Part shown: positions 43,787 through 55,460 of the stretch, one piece after another | Layout of the letters: every line of letters begins with the position of its first letter | Numbering within the stretch: the stretch's first letter is position 1 | Source of the DNA: Megalobrama amblycephala | Taxonomy: Eukaryota > Chordata > Actinopteri > Cypriniformes > Xenocyprididae | DNA: 64,000 nucleotides | Assembly: GCF_018812025.1 (NCBI RefSeq) | Contig: NC_063044.1 | Span: 42,623,330 to 42,687,329 of the forward strand | Reading direction: 5' to 3' | Made by a program: the position numbers and the translations under genes | The notes under the pieces: generated by a model | Told to the model about the DNA's origin: nothing | Database searches by the model: none | Seen by the model: only the letters and a program-made list of their open reading frames with translations

Positions 43787-45204
43787 ATGGGTAAGATATT
43801 GTGATTTATACAATTGTATAACATCAATATGCTATACGTGCTGAGCATATTTTAAGATGTTAGTATTTCTGATGACATTTGATCTTCCTTCTTCCTTCAA
43901 TTGTTGCAGTGCCAGAAGAAGCAGTAGAAGAACAAAGGGCAACTCTACGATACACACTGCAAGCAACATGGAAACAAACACCCCTAACAGTAACAATAGC
44001 AATGACAGTCGCAGTAGCTGCAGCAGTAGTAGCAATGGTGGGAACAACAATAGCTGAAGCAGTAGTAGGAGCAACAGCAGGAGCAGCAGCTGGAACTTGC
44101 ATTTTACAATCACTATGGGAAGAAAGTAGAACAGGAGCAGCAGCAGTAGCAGTAACAGCAGTTGCAGGAGGCCTGGCAGGAACAGCAGCAGCAATCTTGC
44201 GATCACTGGTAGCAGCACAATCATTAACAGGATCAGCAGTAGCTGGAGCAATGGCAGGAGCTGCAATAGTAGCAATAGCAGGAACACAATTACAGTGGGT
44301 GATAAATATACTACAGATGGCAACAGATAAACTACAATGGGTTTTAGCCTTTGTTAAAAGAGTAAAAGCAGCAGTACAATGGGGCAGACATGTATTACCC
44401 ACAGCAACACTAATTGTAGGATCAGGATCAGCAGCAATAGCAGCAGCAACAGCATCATTAGGAAGGGCATCACAAGAAGAACCAACAGCACCACCACGAG
44501 AAAAACGAACAGCACCACCACGAGAAGAACCAACAGCACCACCACGAGAAGGACCAACAGCACCACCACGAGAAGAACCAACAGCACCACCACGAGAAGA
44601 ACCAACAGCACCACCACGAGAAGAACCAACAGCACCACCACGAGAAGAACCAACAGCACCACCACGAGAAGAACCAACAGCACCACCACAAGAAGAATCA
44701 ACAGCACCACCACAAGAATCAACAGCACCACAAGAATCAACAGCATCAAGCGGAGCATCACAGTTAGTATCATCAGCATCAAGAGAAACATCATTTGCAG
44801 TATCAGCAGCATCAAGAGGAGCATCACTGGCAGCATCAGGAGTATCAGGAGGAGCATCACTGGCAGCATCAGGAGTATCAGGAGGAGCAGCATCAGGAGT
44901 ATCAGGAGGAGCCTCACTGGCAGCATCAGGAGTATCAGGAGGAGTCTCACTGGCAGCATCAGGAGTATCAGGAGGAGTCTCACTGGCAGCATCAGGAGTA
45001 TCAGTAGGAGCATCACTGGCATCATCAGGAGTATCAGTAGGAGCATTACTGGCATCATCAGTAGTATCAGTAGGAGCATTACTGGCATCATCAGTAGTAT
45101 CAGTAGGAGCATTACTGGCAGCATCAGGAGTATCAGTAGGAGCATTACTGGCATCATCAGTAGGAATGGTGAGTTTTATTATGTTGGCCCACCTCAGGTT
45201 TTGA
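43787..45204 (+). CDS. Orphan two-exon gene: Ala/Gly-rich multi-hydrophobic protein with two repeat tracts
   Basis: Exon 1 contributes only ATGG (43,787-43,790; A at -3, G at +4), followed by a 119-nt intron with GTAAGA donor, pyrimidine tract and TTGCAG acceptor; exon 2 is 43,910-45,204. Joined length is 1299 nt, 432 residues plus TGA; AATAAA follows at 45,233. Residues 27-67, about 78-110, 115-135 and 165-185 are Ala/Val/Gly-rich hydrophobic segments able to span or insert in a membrane. Residues about 191-270 are ten octapeptides of the type EEPTAPPR; about 275-425 are 11-residue units of the type GGASLAASGVS. Most codons end in A. I do not recognise the family; Ala/Gly-rich helices loosely recall ISG12/IFI27 or apolipoprotein-L-like membrane proteins, but no diagnostic motif was found. 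An alternative end is a GTGAGT donor at 45,168. The antisense strand is also open over most of this region, so coding strand rests on the intron and signals. Confidence 0.6.
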
Positions 45205-45232
45205 CTTAGCATGCTATATCTTCACTATAAAA

Positions 45233-45238
45233 AATAAA
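45233..45238 (+). promoter_or_regulatory. Polyadenylation signal of the 43.8-kb gene
   Basis: AATAAA 28 nt after the stop codon; the following 60 bp are A-rich. Confidence 0.45.
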
Positions 45239-45484
45239 ACAAAAATAATAATAAAAATTCCTAGTTTTACAGAAAGTAGTTTTTTTTTTTTTTTTTAAGA
45301 TTTTGTTTCATTTTTAATTGTACTCAAAACACTGCTGTTATTTTAGTTATTATGACATTAATGACAAATTACAGTAATTCTAATTTTTTAAACATAAATA
45401 TTACTGTATTTTATACAGTATTTTTTTTCTGAAATTACATACAAATGTATGAAAAAATAATCTGTTTCTTCTGCAAATGAAGAA

Positions 45485-45550
45485 AACATTTACATTTACA
45501 TTTATTCATTTGGTAGACGCTTTTATCCAAAGCGACTTACAAGTGAGGAA
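45485..45550 (+). repeat. Dispersed fish repeat core
   Basis: TTATCCAAAGCGACTTACAA preceded by CATTTACATTTATTCATTTGG, the same motif as at 7,620-7,675. Confidence 0.75.
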
Positions 45551-45729
45551 TACAACAAGCAAGTCGCCATGACGAGGCAAATAGACAAGAAGTGCTCATA
45601 ATACAAGTTATAGGCAGTGCTCAGATTATCCTAAACTACAATAGAGAGGGATTAGAGGAAGTGAAAGGATAGAAATAAGAAGTTTTTTTTTTGTTTGTTT
45701 TGTTTTTTTGCACATGCAAATAGAAAAAA

Positions 45730-46082
45730 CACCAGCAAATAAAGAAAACAAATTCGCTGCAAAAGTCCACAACACTTGCAAATAGACAAACGTGCTGCAA
45801 AAGTCCACAACACTTACAAATAGTGAAACACACCGCAAACGTCTACAACACTTACAAATAGACAAACGCGCCGCAAACGTCAACAACACTTACAAATAGA
45901 CAAACACGCCGCAAACGTCAACAACACTTACAAATAGACAAACGCGCCGCAAACGTCAACACTTACAAATAGACAAACGCGCCACAAACGTCAACAACAC
46001 TTACAAATAGACAAACGCGCCACAAACGTCAACAACACTTACAAATAGACAAACGCGCCGCAAACGTCAACAACACTTACAC
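45730..46082. repeat. About 41-bp minisatellite
   Basis: Eight or so units of ACTTACAAATAGACAAACGC followed by GCCGCAAACGTCAACAAC, with the first units more diverged. Confidence 0.9.
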
Positions 46083-46083
46083 A

Positions 46084-47040
46084 GGGCTCTCAAGTTTTGG
46101 AGACAGGCAAGAGTGACATCTAGCCTAATTCTTGGAAGAAAAAAAAAGCTATGGAATGGCTTCAGATGACTTTGAATATAGTGCACGAAAACTAAATTAA
46201 TGCTAGTCTACTAATTTTGCTCTATGACTCCCACTTTTGCCATATAAAGGAGCGCAATTATCAGACGGTAATTTAAATATCGCGTCATATCCGTATTCAT
46301 ATTTTGAGACTGTGGCGGGACCAATTAGAATGTGGCGGGCCACCACAGTCTAGTCAATGTATGGGAAACACTGATCCATGGCCAGGATATAAAATGTGAC
46401 ATGATTTTAAAAGTGACCTATAACATCGACGATGCAATACACTTTAATTTATTTAGTGCTAATAAAATTATTAAAACTATTTGGAGAGAGAGATGTTTAA
46501 TGTAACAAAATGTCAGTCATCGTGTGATAGCAAAACATAACTAGGCCTAGACTACTTGTTCTGAGCAGGTGTCAATGAACAGGCTGTAAAACTGTTGTCT
46601 AAGTTCACACTCATGAAAAACTGAAGCTGATTATCTGATTATCTAACAGCAGTCAAGTTGTCATTGTTTGTGTCAAACAAGTTGTGAATTTGTTGTAACA
46701 TTAAAACAGGAGATCATGACTTACTCTGTGCTCAAAGTGATGCTCGAGGATGATGGTGAACAATTCCAGGATATGCTTTTTTTTCATTGGTTGTTGCGTT
46801 AAATCTTACCCAGATACAATAGTGCTATTTTCTGATTGGCTATTGTGTAGCCTCTTTCTTTTTTTTTTGATTGGCTGATAAGTGGCAGGTTCGAGACGCG
46901 CTTGATTCCTGCCCGGTTCCATAGAGAGAGCGGCGCGGCCAGATACATTTTGGGCGCTGCGGCATATTAAATATATGATAAATAGTTTTTCTGCGTGAGA
47001 AATACAATGTGTGGCGGGAGTGCGTGACAAAAGACCGAAA
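46084..47040. mobile_element. Decayed hAT-like element
   Basis: Begins CAGGGCTCTCAAGTTTTGG, a hAT-type terminus. The right part (to about 47,045) has GTCACGCACTCCCGCCAC on the minus strand, which I associate with the same family, but the terminal bases are lost. No transposase frame. Confidence 0.4.
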
Positions 47041-47860
47041 TGAGTGACTGTCACGCTTATATATAATATACTGTGAAGCTTATATATAATATAAGCTTCA
47101 GTCCACTATAATTTTGAGCGGTTAAGGCCCAGGTATATTTCATAAGGGTATTCTTATTATTATGCTACTTTTATTGTTAAAATAATATTGTAATTCACTT
47201 GCATGCGATATCATACCACATCACCGCATAACGATGCATTCTGCAAGAAATATTTTTTTTAGATTGTCTAGACTATTTTAAGTCGTAAAGTGAGCAGGAT
47301 ATACAATGCAAATGCAAAAATGAAAAATTGAAACCAGACGTTCATTTTTTTTGTTTTTCGGTTACATCATCAATGGATATTTGCCATTTTTCCCCCTTTT
47401 TTCAATTTTACTTTTGCTAAATTATGACTTTAGAAACAATCATTTGAATAAATGAAATCTAACCGATTTTCTATTTTTTCCATTTTTTGTAATTTGCGCC
47501 GTGGGCTGTACCATTAGCGCGGGGGTGTGGCCGCGGACTACCATCATCTCACTGATGTAACTGCTTTATTTACACTGCATGCAAGTTGAGGATTAGTTTA
47601 AAAGAATGGAGGATGACCTTTTTCACTCAAAGTGCTATCATTTTTAATTATTACTATAATAACTGTGCTAAATATAAGGCAGTCTCAGACTGGCCATCGC
47701 GAGCAGCTGGGAAAAGTGAAATCCCGATGGCTTGGCTGATTTGGCACATTCCAGTTTGTTTGTATTTACTTATTCGTTATTACTTTATTTTATTAATATA
47801 CATTATGCACTTGGTCAGGGGGTGCATTTTACTTGGTAGGCTACAGTACAACCACGAGAT
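47041..47860. other. No gene recognised
   Basis: Includes a short palindrome of AAGCTTATATATAATATAAGCTT type near 47,075 (two adjacent copies) and AT-rich DNA. Confidence 0.4.
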
Positions 47861-49008
47861 CCCACGTCCTTCACGTCAATATAGCATGAAAGATAAAAAG
47901 ACCACCAAGCAAAAATATACAAAAAATTATTAAAAAAAAAAATACAAAAAAATGTTAATTTTTTTGCTCTTGTTTGTAATACAATATTTGTACAGTAAAA
48001 ATGCAGATGTTTTTTTTAGCGGGCATGTTCGTTACCACGGCAACCAGCTTGAGCTTCCGCACTTCACACGCACACGCATTTGTTCATTTAAAATAACCTT
48101 AAATCGAGCGCAGTTATTAACTATGTTCATTACAGTAGAGGCGGTTCGCAGAAGATGAGGCGAATCTGATATATCTATGCCGCAAGTCAAGAGCACTATG
48201 ATTTATTTCAATTATTAATTTCAATAAATAAATACAAATAGGCTACTTTGATTTGGCACATTGCCCATTTTGTTTGTAGTTATTTATTGACTTATTCGTT
48301 ATTATTTATTTCCTGTGGTGTACCCAAATGATTACTGCGGGAATCCACCATTCGATAATCGTATAAGCCTATAGTTCTTGACAGCGTTAAAGCTAGCCTA
48401 TAGGCCAATTCACACCGCACCGACAACAGCCAACAAATGGCAACAAACTCGTCTGTTGGAGTTTGTTGGATCGGTGTGATACCTCTGTTGGCATCTGTTG
48501 GCGTTGGTCGGAGTCGGTTTTCACCCGACTGAACATGTTTAATCGGCGTTTGTCAGGTCGTGGAATGTCTGAGCAGTGTGAACAGTTTTCCAACAAAAGA
48601 CAACCAACTCTGACATAATCTGACCTGTTCACGAACCGTTGCCATGACGATGAGGCAAGGCCCCATGGCGCGGACTCCGCGCCATAGTCGCCAGCAAAGA
48701 CCCCAGCTAACAAAAAAAGGTCCCCAGAACGTCCCCTGAATGGCCTCTGCGAACGTCCCCCGAACGTCCATGTGTAGGGTCCTCTGGCTGTCCCGGGGAC
48801 GTCCGCAAAGACGTCCTCCGGACGTTCACGGGGACGTTCACAGGACGTTCAGCGGCCATTCGGGACGTTTAGGGGACTTTCGATTAAGTCCTCTTATTGT
48901 TTTTTTTATTTTACTTCTAGGTTAACAAAAGAACACAAACACGTTGTAAGGAGAAAAATACATTTATTTATTTATAATAAATGAGCAGTTTCATAATTGT
49001 TGTGCTCT

Positions 49009-49012
<4 letters not shown>

Positions 49013-49086
<74 letters not shown>
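49013..49086. repeat. (GT)n microsatellite in copy 1
   Basis: About 37 GT dinucleotides; the equivalent in copy 2 (56,210-56,245) is about 18. Confidence 0.95.
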
Positions 49087-49089
<3 letters not shown>

Positions 49090-50065
49090 CAGTTGTGCAC
49101 GCGCGTCTCTTGTTGTCAGCTGTGGTAGTCCGATGGCAGTTTTTTCGATGGCTTCTAACCTAAAACGACAAAATGAACACATTCAATAATGTTTCAGGTA
49201 TCGTTTGTCTATTAAGAAACATTTGTTACTGACAATTTGGATTCGTGAGACCAAGATTAGCGTACATTTGAAGATAGGCCGTAACGGTCAGCCGCGACGG
49301 GCAACAACTTCAGCAAACGTTTGTAAATGTAATCTTGTCATATAATTTAAACTTTACAAGATAAACAGTGGTTATGGTAGCTAATGTCTGCTAAACTAAA
49401 ATTTAAAATACCTTTTCGACCGACGAAAGAGAAAACTCAAGGCCTCATCTGAGAAAATCACCGGCAGGACCGTTAACTGTCGACGCAACCGAGCGTTGCC
49501 ATGGATACATGCGCGTAACCTAAAGAATGACGTCACTGGATCGTCACTTGCTTGTATCTCACAGTGTGGCTATATTACACTTTTTGCCACATGCTATACC
49601 TTTCTTATGTGTAAAAATTAAAGTAATTTTTTTAAAATAACTTTTCTTTAATAAAACCATGTTTGACAGGTATTTATGGGTATAGGAATTGTCTTACCTG
49701 TGTTATTTTCCAATTTCTTTGCCAGCAAAGTGCTTTTCCATTCTTCATCTTTTCTTTGGCTGCATTCATCAGTTGAAGTCAATAACATTATTTTAGAGCT
49801 CCAGTTCAGGGTGATTGGGACACTTTTTACCATTGAGATGACTTGGATAAAATGTCCCATTCTTATATTATCCCACATCTTATATTCAGTAGCCTACTAT
49901 TGGGGGGCATCATGATTTTGATGTTTAAAATGATAACTGCTGAAAGCACACATGATCTGATGACATCTTTAATTAGTTAGTAGGTTGAAGTTACTCCATT
50001 ATTTTTTCCCATAGGCTAACATGAAAGTTGTTCATTTTTAATATTTACTTCATTTTACAATGAAT

Positions 50066-51543
50066 GGGTCATTCTACAGAAAAGTCAACTTTTCTGTCCC
50101 TTTACAGAAATATTACACTTGAAAACACTTTTTTTTATATTGAAAACAATTTTTTAAAATATTTTAATGTGAAACAATATTTGAACAATTAAACCTTCTT
50201 GCGCATCAATGTGGCAGTATTTGTTTTTTAATTATAAAAATTCCAAACAGCACAGAAGTGCTCGTCCCCACAGTCATGTGGGAAAGTGCTTTATTTTGAG
50301 CTCAGAAACAGGGTTTAAATACAATAATGTATGCATAACTGTCAAATATATTATGTAAATGACATAAAAAAACAAAAACAAATGCTGAATAAATATTATA
50401 AAATATATATAAAAAAAAAAAACCCTGGTGTTGTGTCACTGGTGTTACCTTTAACAAAAATCTCTTATTTTGAAATAAAAATCACACTGTTGACATCAAT
50501 TGACTACCTTCTTCCTATTTCCTGAAGATCCATGAAGAAAGACACATGGAAAGTCCACTATCTCTTTTCAGTTATCAGAAATTTTAATTAGAAAATCATA
50601 ATTTCATATGAAGCTTTTAGTTGAAGTCACTGGTGTGACCTACTTTATTATTAGGGAATTTTAAAAAACTAGAATACAAATGGATTAAACTACTTAATTT
50701 AGTGAATATACCATGATTGACAACATGTACCTTGCAGCAGCCATAAAATGCATTTTTCATGAAAAATGTCACTGGTGTTACTGTCACTGGTGTTGTTTAT
50801 AGAAAAAAAACTTTATTCAAAGCTATTTATTTAGTTATTTTGCATAAAATAGCACTAAATAATGTGATTCTAACTTTTTTTCCTATTGTTAATCCTCCTT
50901 TGGTCAGATATGGCTAAATTGAGGGTATTTGGCTAAACTGAGAAGCTGAGAAGCAGCGACTTTACGGACAGCGTATTTTACAGACATTTTTAAAATGTTG
51001 TTTATGATCTTTTACTGACTGCTTTCAAGTGTCAATGAAAAGTCTTTGATTGTATAAAAAATGTAAAAAATTTAGTCTCCTCTCCTTGATTATAGTTGAA
51101 GAATAAGTAGGCTATCTTTGGTCGTATCTGTCACTGGTGATTCATTGTGTCACTGTTGTTACTGTTTTTTGTCTGTCTCATTAAATAAAATGTGTTATAT
51201 GTGACATGATAATACTTTTACATTCATTGAATTCTGCTAAACTCAAGAATTGAGATGTAAAGGATTGCATTACTTGTTTATAACTGTTTTTCAAATATTT
51301 CCATTGTTATAGCAAATACATGCATAATTAAATTAGCATAATTCAATAACTTTTAACTAACCTGATTGGAAAAAAAAAAACACATAATCTCCTTATTTTT
51401 TTCATTATCTTTTTTTCTGTAACTCTGACTGCATGTGCTGAAAAAAATTGAGAAATATCATTTCATAAAAATGTTTAAAATGCCAGAGAAGTATGGTAAC
51501 ACCAGTGACAAAAAAATGGTACATGCTGTCTTTAAATGCACAA

Positions 51544-51574
<31 letters not shown>

Positions 51575-51707
51575 CATAAAGCTGTCATTTGTATTCATAA
51601 AGTCAATGTGTAATATAATAATGTGGTCTAAGTTTAAACGTTAGAAAAAGAAATACATTTTAAGACATTTTGTCATACCAAAAGTGGACTTTTCTGTAGA
51701 ATGACCC
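50066..51707. mobile_element. Nested 1.6-kb element with repeated internal motif
   Basis: Inverted ends GGGTCATTCTACAGAAAAGT and inverse, flanked by GAAT on both sides (50,062-50,065; 51,708-51,711). Internally GTCACTGGTGTTAC-like words recur near 50,433, 50,625, 50,768, 50,780, 51,128 and, inverted, 51,495. Also an (ATA)n tract near 51,545. Non-coding. Confidence 0.7.
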
Positions 51708-52249
51708 GAATTCAACTACTATTTTTACTTTAAGTAAAACCATAATATCAACCTGCACAACAAAACAATCATGGTTTCTGTAAATCCATTATCATGTTTA
51801 AAGGGATTTTTAAGGAACACAACCTCCTTTAAATCCAGTAGGTTTAGTTTCATTTGCCCTTTGTTTGAGTTTCAAGGTGTAAGGTCTGTTGATAAAAGGC
51901 AACGCTGTTTTTTTTTTTTTACAAGTGTTGTTATGGAAATACCAGATGAGGGACGTCAGTAGGACTTTCGCAAACTGGCAAGGACTTGAATGTCCTCCGA
52001 ACGTCCGTCAGCGAACGTTACAAAGCGGACCAAACGCGGACGTCCCCCGAACGTCCGGCGAACGTCCGCCAGCGAACGTTAAAAAGCGGACCAAACGCGG
52101 ACGTCCCCCGAACGTCCGCCAGCGGACGTTAAAAAGCGGACCAAACGCGGACGTCCCCCGAACGTCCGTCAGCGAACGTTACAAAGCGGACCAAACGCGG
52201 ACCTTAACGGACGTTCACAACGTCCGGGGGACGTCCCTTGTTTGCTGGG

Positions 52250-54411
52250 ACAGCTGTTTGATCGCACTCGCGCCTCACGCACACACAACAAAGGGGAAAC
52301 GTGACATTGTAGCTTGTTCCTTATAAAAAATAAAATACAGTTAAAAAAAAAACAAAAACATATTGCTCAAGTTAGTCCGTAGTGCAATCCGTGCCATTCA
52401 ATAAGAGCACTGCTCGACTTCACCGAAAGAGAGATAACCACCATGAGAGCAATGCAGGTTTACCTTCAGTTTCATTTTAAATTAATTCGTTTTGGCTTGT
52501 TTAGCTACATGGTTGTATCCACAAGTTTCCTACGCCCCATGAGGCCTTGCTATAGAGAAAATGCTATAGAGAATACGAATCTGACGTCACGCCGCATTGA
52601 GTTCTGGGTAACTTCTTTGTTTATTCGCCATCTTGACAGGATCGCTCAGCCTTTCCGTAATTGTGATAGTAACTCAGATCATCGTTCTGAGAGAAAACAA
52701 GACAGTGAAAAACGTTTTTTCGCCTTTTCTACGTGTAAAAACACCAGCAGGTCGAGGAGATGACGAGAAGACGCCGGATGGCAAATCTATTATTAATGGC
52801 ACTGATTAAACCCACTGCTTATCACTCAATAAAAGAATGGCATTGCTAAGTGTTTTTGAACGTTTTGATTTCGTTTGGTTTAATAATTAACATTACCTTT
52901 GCAAGTCTGACTCTCACTGCGCTCATGAATTAGCAGAACTTGATGGGGACATTCAAATGCTTAACAAGAAAAACGCTTCATGTGACAAACAATTCTGTAC
53001 ATATTTATTAAAGCATACTGCGTGGAGATACGCAAATGAGCCCAAAATATGAACGCAACGCGTTTATAAAAACGGTTTCCTCTCGTGTCCTCTCAAGAAA
53101 AGGCTTAATGCACTTAGACTGATATTAAAGAGACCAAATTCTATTTACAAATAAAGCACATGCAGAAAAACGGATGAGACCAAAATATAAACTTTCAGTA
53201 TCACTTAAAATGCAAGCATTTTATACATTTTCTTCATAACGGTTTTATAAAGGTATGAAATTGCTTAGTGTGGTTGTCATTTGTTAAAATAAATATAAAA
53301 ATACATTGTGTTCGTGTCCGTCTGTCCGCTGAATTTGACCCATAATCTCTGATTCTCCTCATCTGTGATCATGGAAAAGGGGGATTACAATGACAACAGT
53401 TGTAGGCCTACTCAGTATGCTCGTTTAAGCACCATTTAAATGCTTCTAACAAATAAATTAATCGACTTTTCTCAGTGTGTTGATCACATAGATTTATTTG
53501 GATAAATCGACACTACAGGTTAGGAGTAAAATATAACATCATATAGCTTTGGTGCATCAGTGACAGGTGAAGTACAGACAGCGGGTTGTTCATGTATTGC
53601 AGGGCCAGGATTTTAGTCATGCAGCAGCACTTTTGTGGAAGGTCAGTAAAGTAAAGGGCAATTAAGGGCACGAAAACAGTTTATTGTATTGTGATATTAT
53701 TAACTAATATATGTAAACTGAAATGTTGTCCCTGAGCGCCTTAACGATATCTCTCATAAAGATTTGCAACTTTACAAAGTAAACAATGATCCGAAAAACA
53801 CTTAGCCTCTTCGCTAATTAGCACACAAAATAGAGGGTATGCATCAACGTCACTTTCCCGCCGAAAGCGCGCTCCCTCAGCTGGACTGAGTGGCAAAAGA
53901 ATCTGCTGCGTGACTGGATTTAATAGGGGAAACTGCGAAAATGCGAGCAAAACTAACGAATTACACTAAAGGTTTGACTCGAAAGTGTTTCTTACAACTT
54001 GTCGAATAAACCTAATCCATGGATATTGACATGCAGCCAGGAGTCATGTTTCCTGACATTTATATGTGCCTGATTTTGACGCCGGGGAAATACATAAAGC
54101 AAATCTGCCTGTGAATATTTTATATAACTACAATATAGGTAGGTTTAAATCCACGTAATCACTTATATCAATGTTATATCGTCATACTGTCCAGCCCTAA
54201 AACATATTTTTATAATATAGTTTTTGTCAGTGTTTATTTAAAAACACATTATGCAGAATATAGGCTAAGATGGAAAATATTTAATTGATGAGTTGTCAAC
54301 ATAATATAGGCTATAACAATACAATATATACGGTATGATTTTACCTCAAAGTCCAACAATTTGACACAAAATGATAACTGCAAATCCATGTTTTAATCTG
54401 CCTGGAGTCCA
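52250..54411. other. Interior of the 48.4-55.7 kb element, no gene recognised
   Basis: A 106-codon plus-strand frame (52,443-52,763) ends in an Arg/Ser-rich tail but has no recognised domain. A minus-strand frame at 53,741-53,950 is likewise unassigned. Confidence 0.4.
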
Positions 54412-55460
54412 GGGGCCCGTTCTTCGTACGTCGCTTATTACATCCGAGATCAAATGACACATCCAAGATGATATCATCGTGCTAATCATGATCCGGCTAA
54501 TTGGGTTCTTCGAACACACCTGTTGTGTATGATTAGTATCGCTGGATTGAGTTATTTGAGATAATTGCGCGTTCATGTGTTGGCTTAAAAGGGGATATGT
54601 ATCGAGAGTAGAAACATTGATCAGCAATGCAGCGATTGGCTGGAGTCAAGACGGCAACGTAATGACATCATAGAATGAGAAAAGACACCTGACGAAAAAC
54701 TTGATGAATTTCTAGACATTTATAAGGAAACAGCCAAGCGAATAAATGACAGAAGAACGACATAAATGTTAGATAAATGAAATGTGCACTATTTTTTTTT
54801 TTTTTTTTTTTTTTTACATGATTACCAAATTATTTAGGCTATATTCACAATTTCTAGTATTTGTACAGGCATTTTTTTATTTCAATGTTGTAATTAGCAA
54901 CTAATTTACCTTTGAAGCATATTTGACAGCATTAATTAAAGTTTCTTAAGGGTCAAGATCAAGTTATCTGCATCTCCTGCGCTTCATCAAGCCACTCACA
55001 TATATGTCGCGGTTCAAATGCACAAATGCATGTATGGCATAGACATCTGTACATCACGTGTGTAAAACTCCAATAAAAAATATTACGTAATTATTCCCTC
55101 ACGAATGAATCTCTCACAGAGTAAAACTGTCGGTGTCTATGACACTACACGGCATTATAGTGTTATTTGCAAATTTATTTTTAAATCATTATTATTGTCC
55201 CTGGTTTACATTATGGTACTCTTGTGGGAAAGTAGCAGTGGCTGGGACAGACTTTAAACATCACCTCCGCTTAAAAAGATGCAATCTAATCCTGTTTACA
55301 TGAAATAAGCCTGCTCCCGAGCAGGTTTGAGCTTACGGACCTGTTGCTATGACAGCAAGTCTAGGATGAGTTTCGAAGAACCAAACGATCCAAGATCATG
55401 CCAAATCGTCAACAATCAAATCCAGCTAACTGAGTTAGCGACGTACGAAGAACGGGCCCC
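54412..55460. mobile_element. 1.05-kb element with GGGGCCCGTTCTTCGTACG ends
   Basis: Inverted ends GGGGCCCGTTCTTCGTACG and inverse at 55,460. The interior has a poly-T run and, on the plus strand near 54,690-54,760, a charged helix-like frame (LDEFLDIYKETAKRINDRR) that may be a transposase or Myb-like remnant. Confidence 0.7.

Larger units (their letters stand above)
48702..52249. mobile_element. 3.5-kb iteron-rich DNA element, copy 1 (complete)
   Basis: Ends CCCAGCTAACAA and TTGTTTGCTGGG. Subterminal zones (48,720-48,870 and 51,985-52,235) contain about 9 and about 15 ACGT-core sites of the form GAACGTCC/GGACGTTC; the right zone is four tandem units of about 60 bp with GCGGACCAAACGCGGACGTC. 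The interior has a GT microsatellite (49,013-49,086), a 76-codon minus-strand frame (49,648-49,878) conserved in copy 2, and a nested element at 50,066-51,707. No recognisable transposase, so it seems non-autonomous. Confidence 0.8.

Noticed and set aside
44354..45157. Leu/Met/Ile-rich and Thr/Arg-rich frames in the other phases of the repeat exon
   Set aside because: They are shadows of the triplet-rich wording of the orphan gene and lack start context, introns or signals.
43787..45204. Assigning the orphan gene to ISG12/IFI27 or apolipoprotein L
   Set aside because: Only general Ala/Gly-rich hydrophobicity is shared; no diagnostic motif or matching exon pattern could be shown.
45730..46082. 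Possible CRISPR-like array
   Set aside because: Units are contiguous without unique spacers; it is a minisatellite in a vertebrate genome.
49648..49915. Small protein gene conserved between the two 3.5-kb copies (76-79 codons on both strands)
   Set aside because: Conservation is explained by recent duplication of the whole element; no domain, and both strands are open equally.
52443..52763. 106-codon frame with Arg/Ser-rich end
   Set aside because: No domain, no splice or promoter support, inside a transposon nest.
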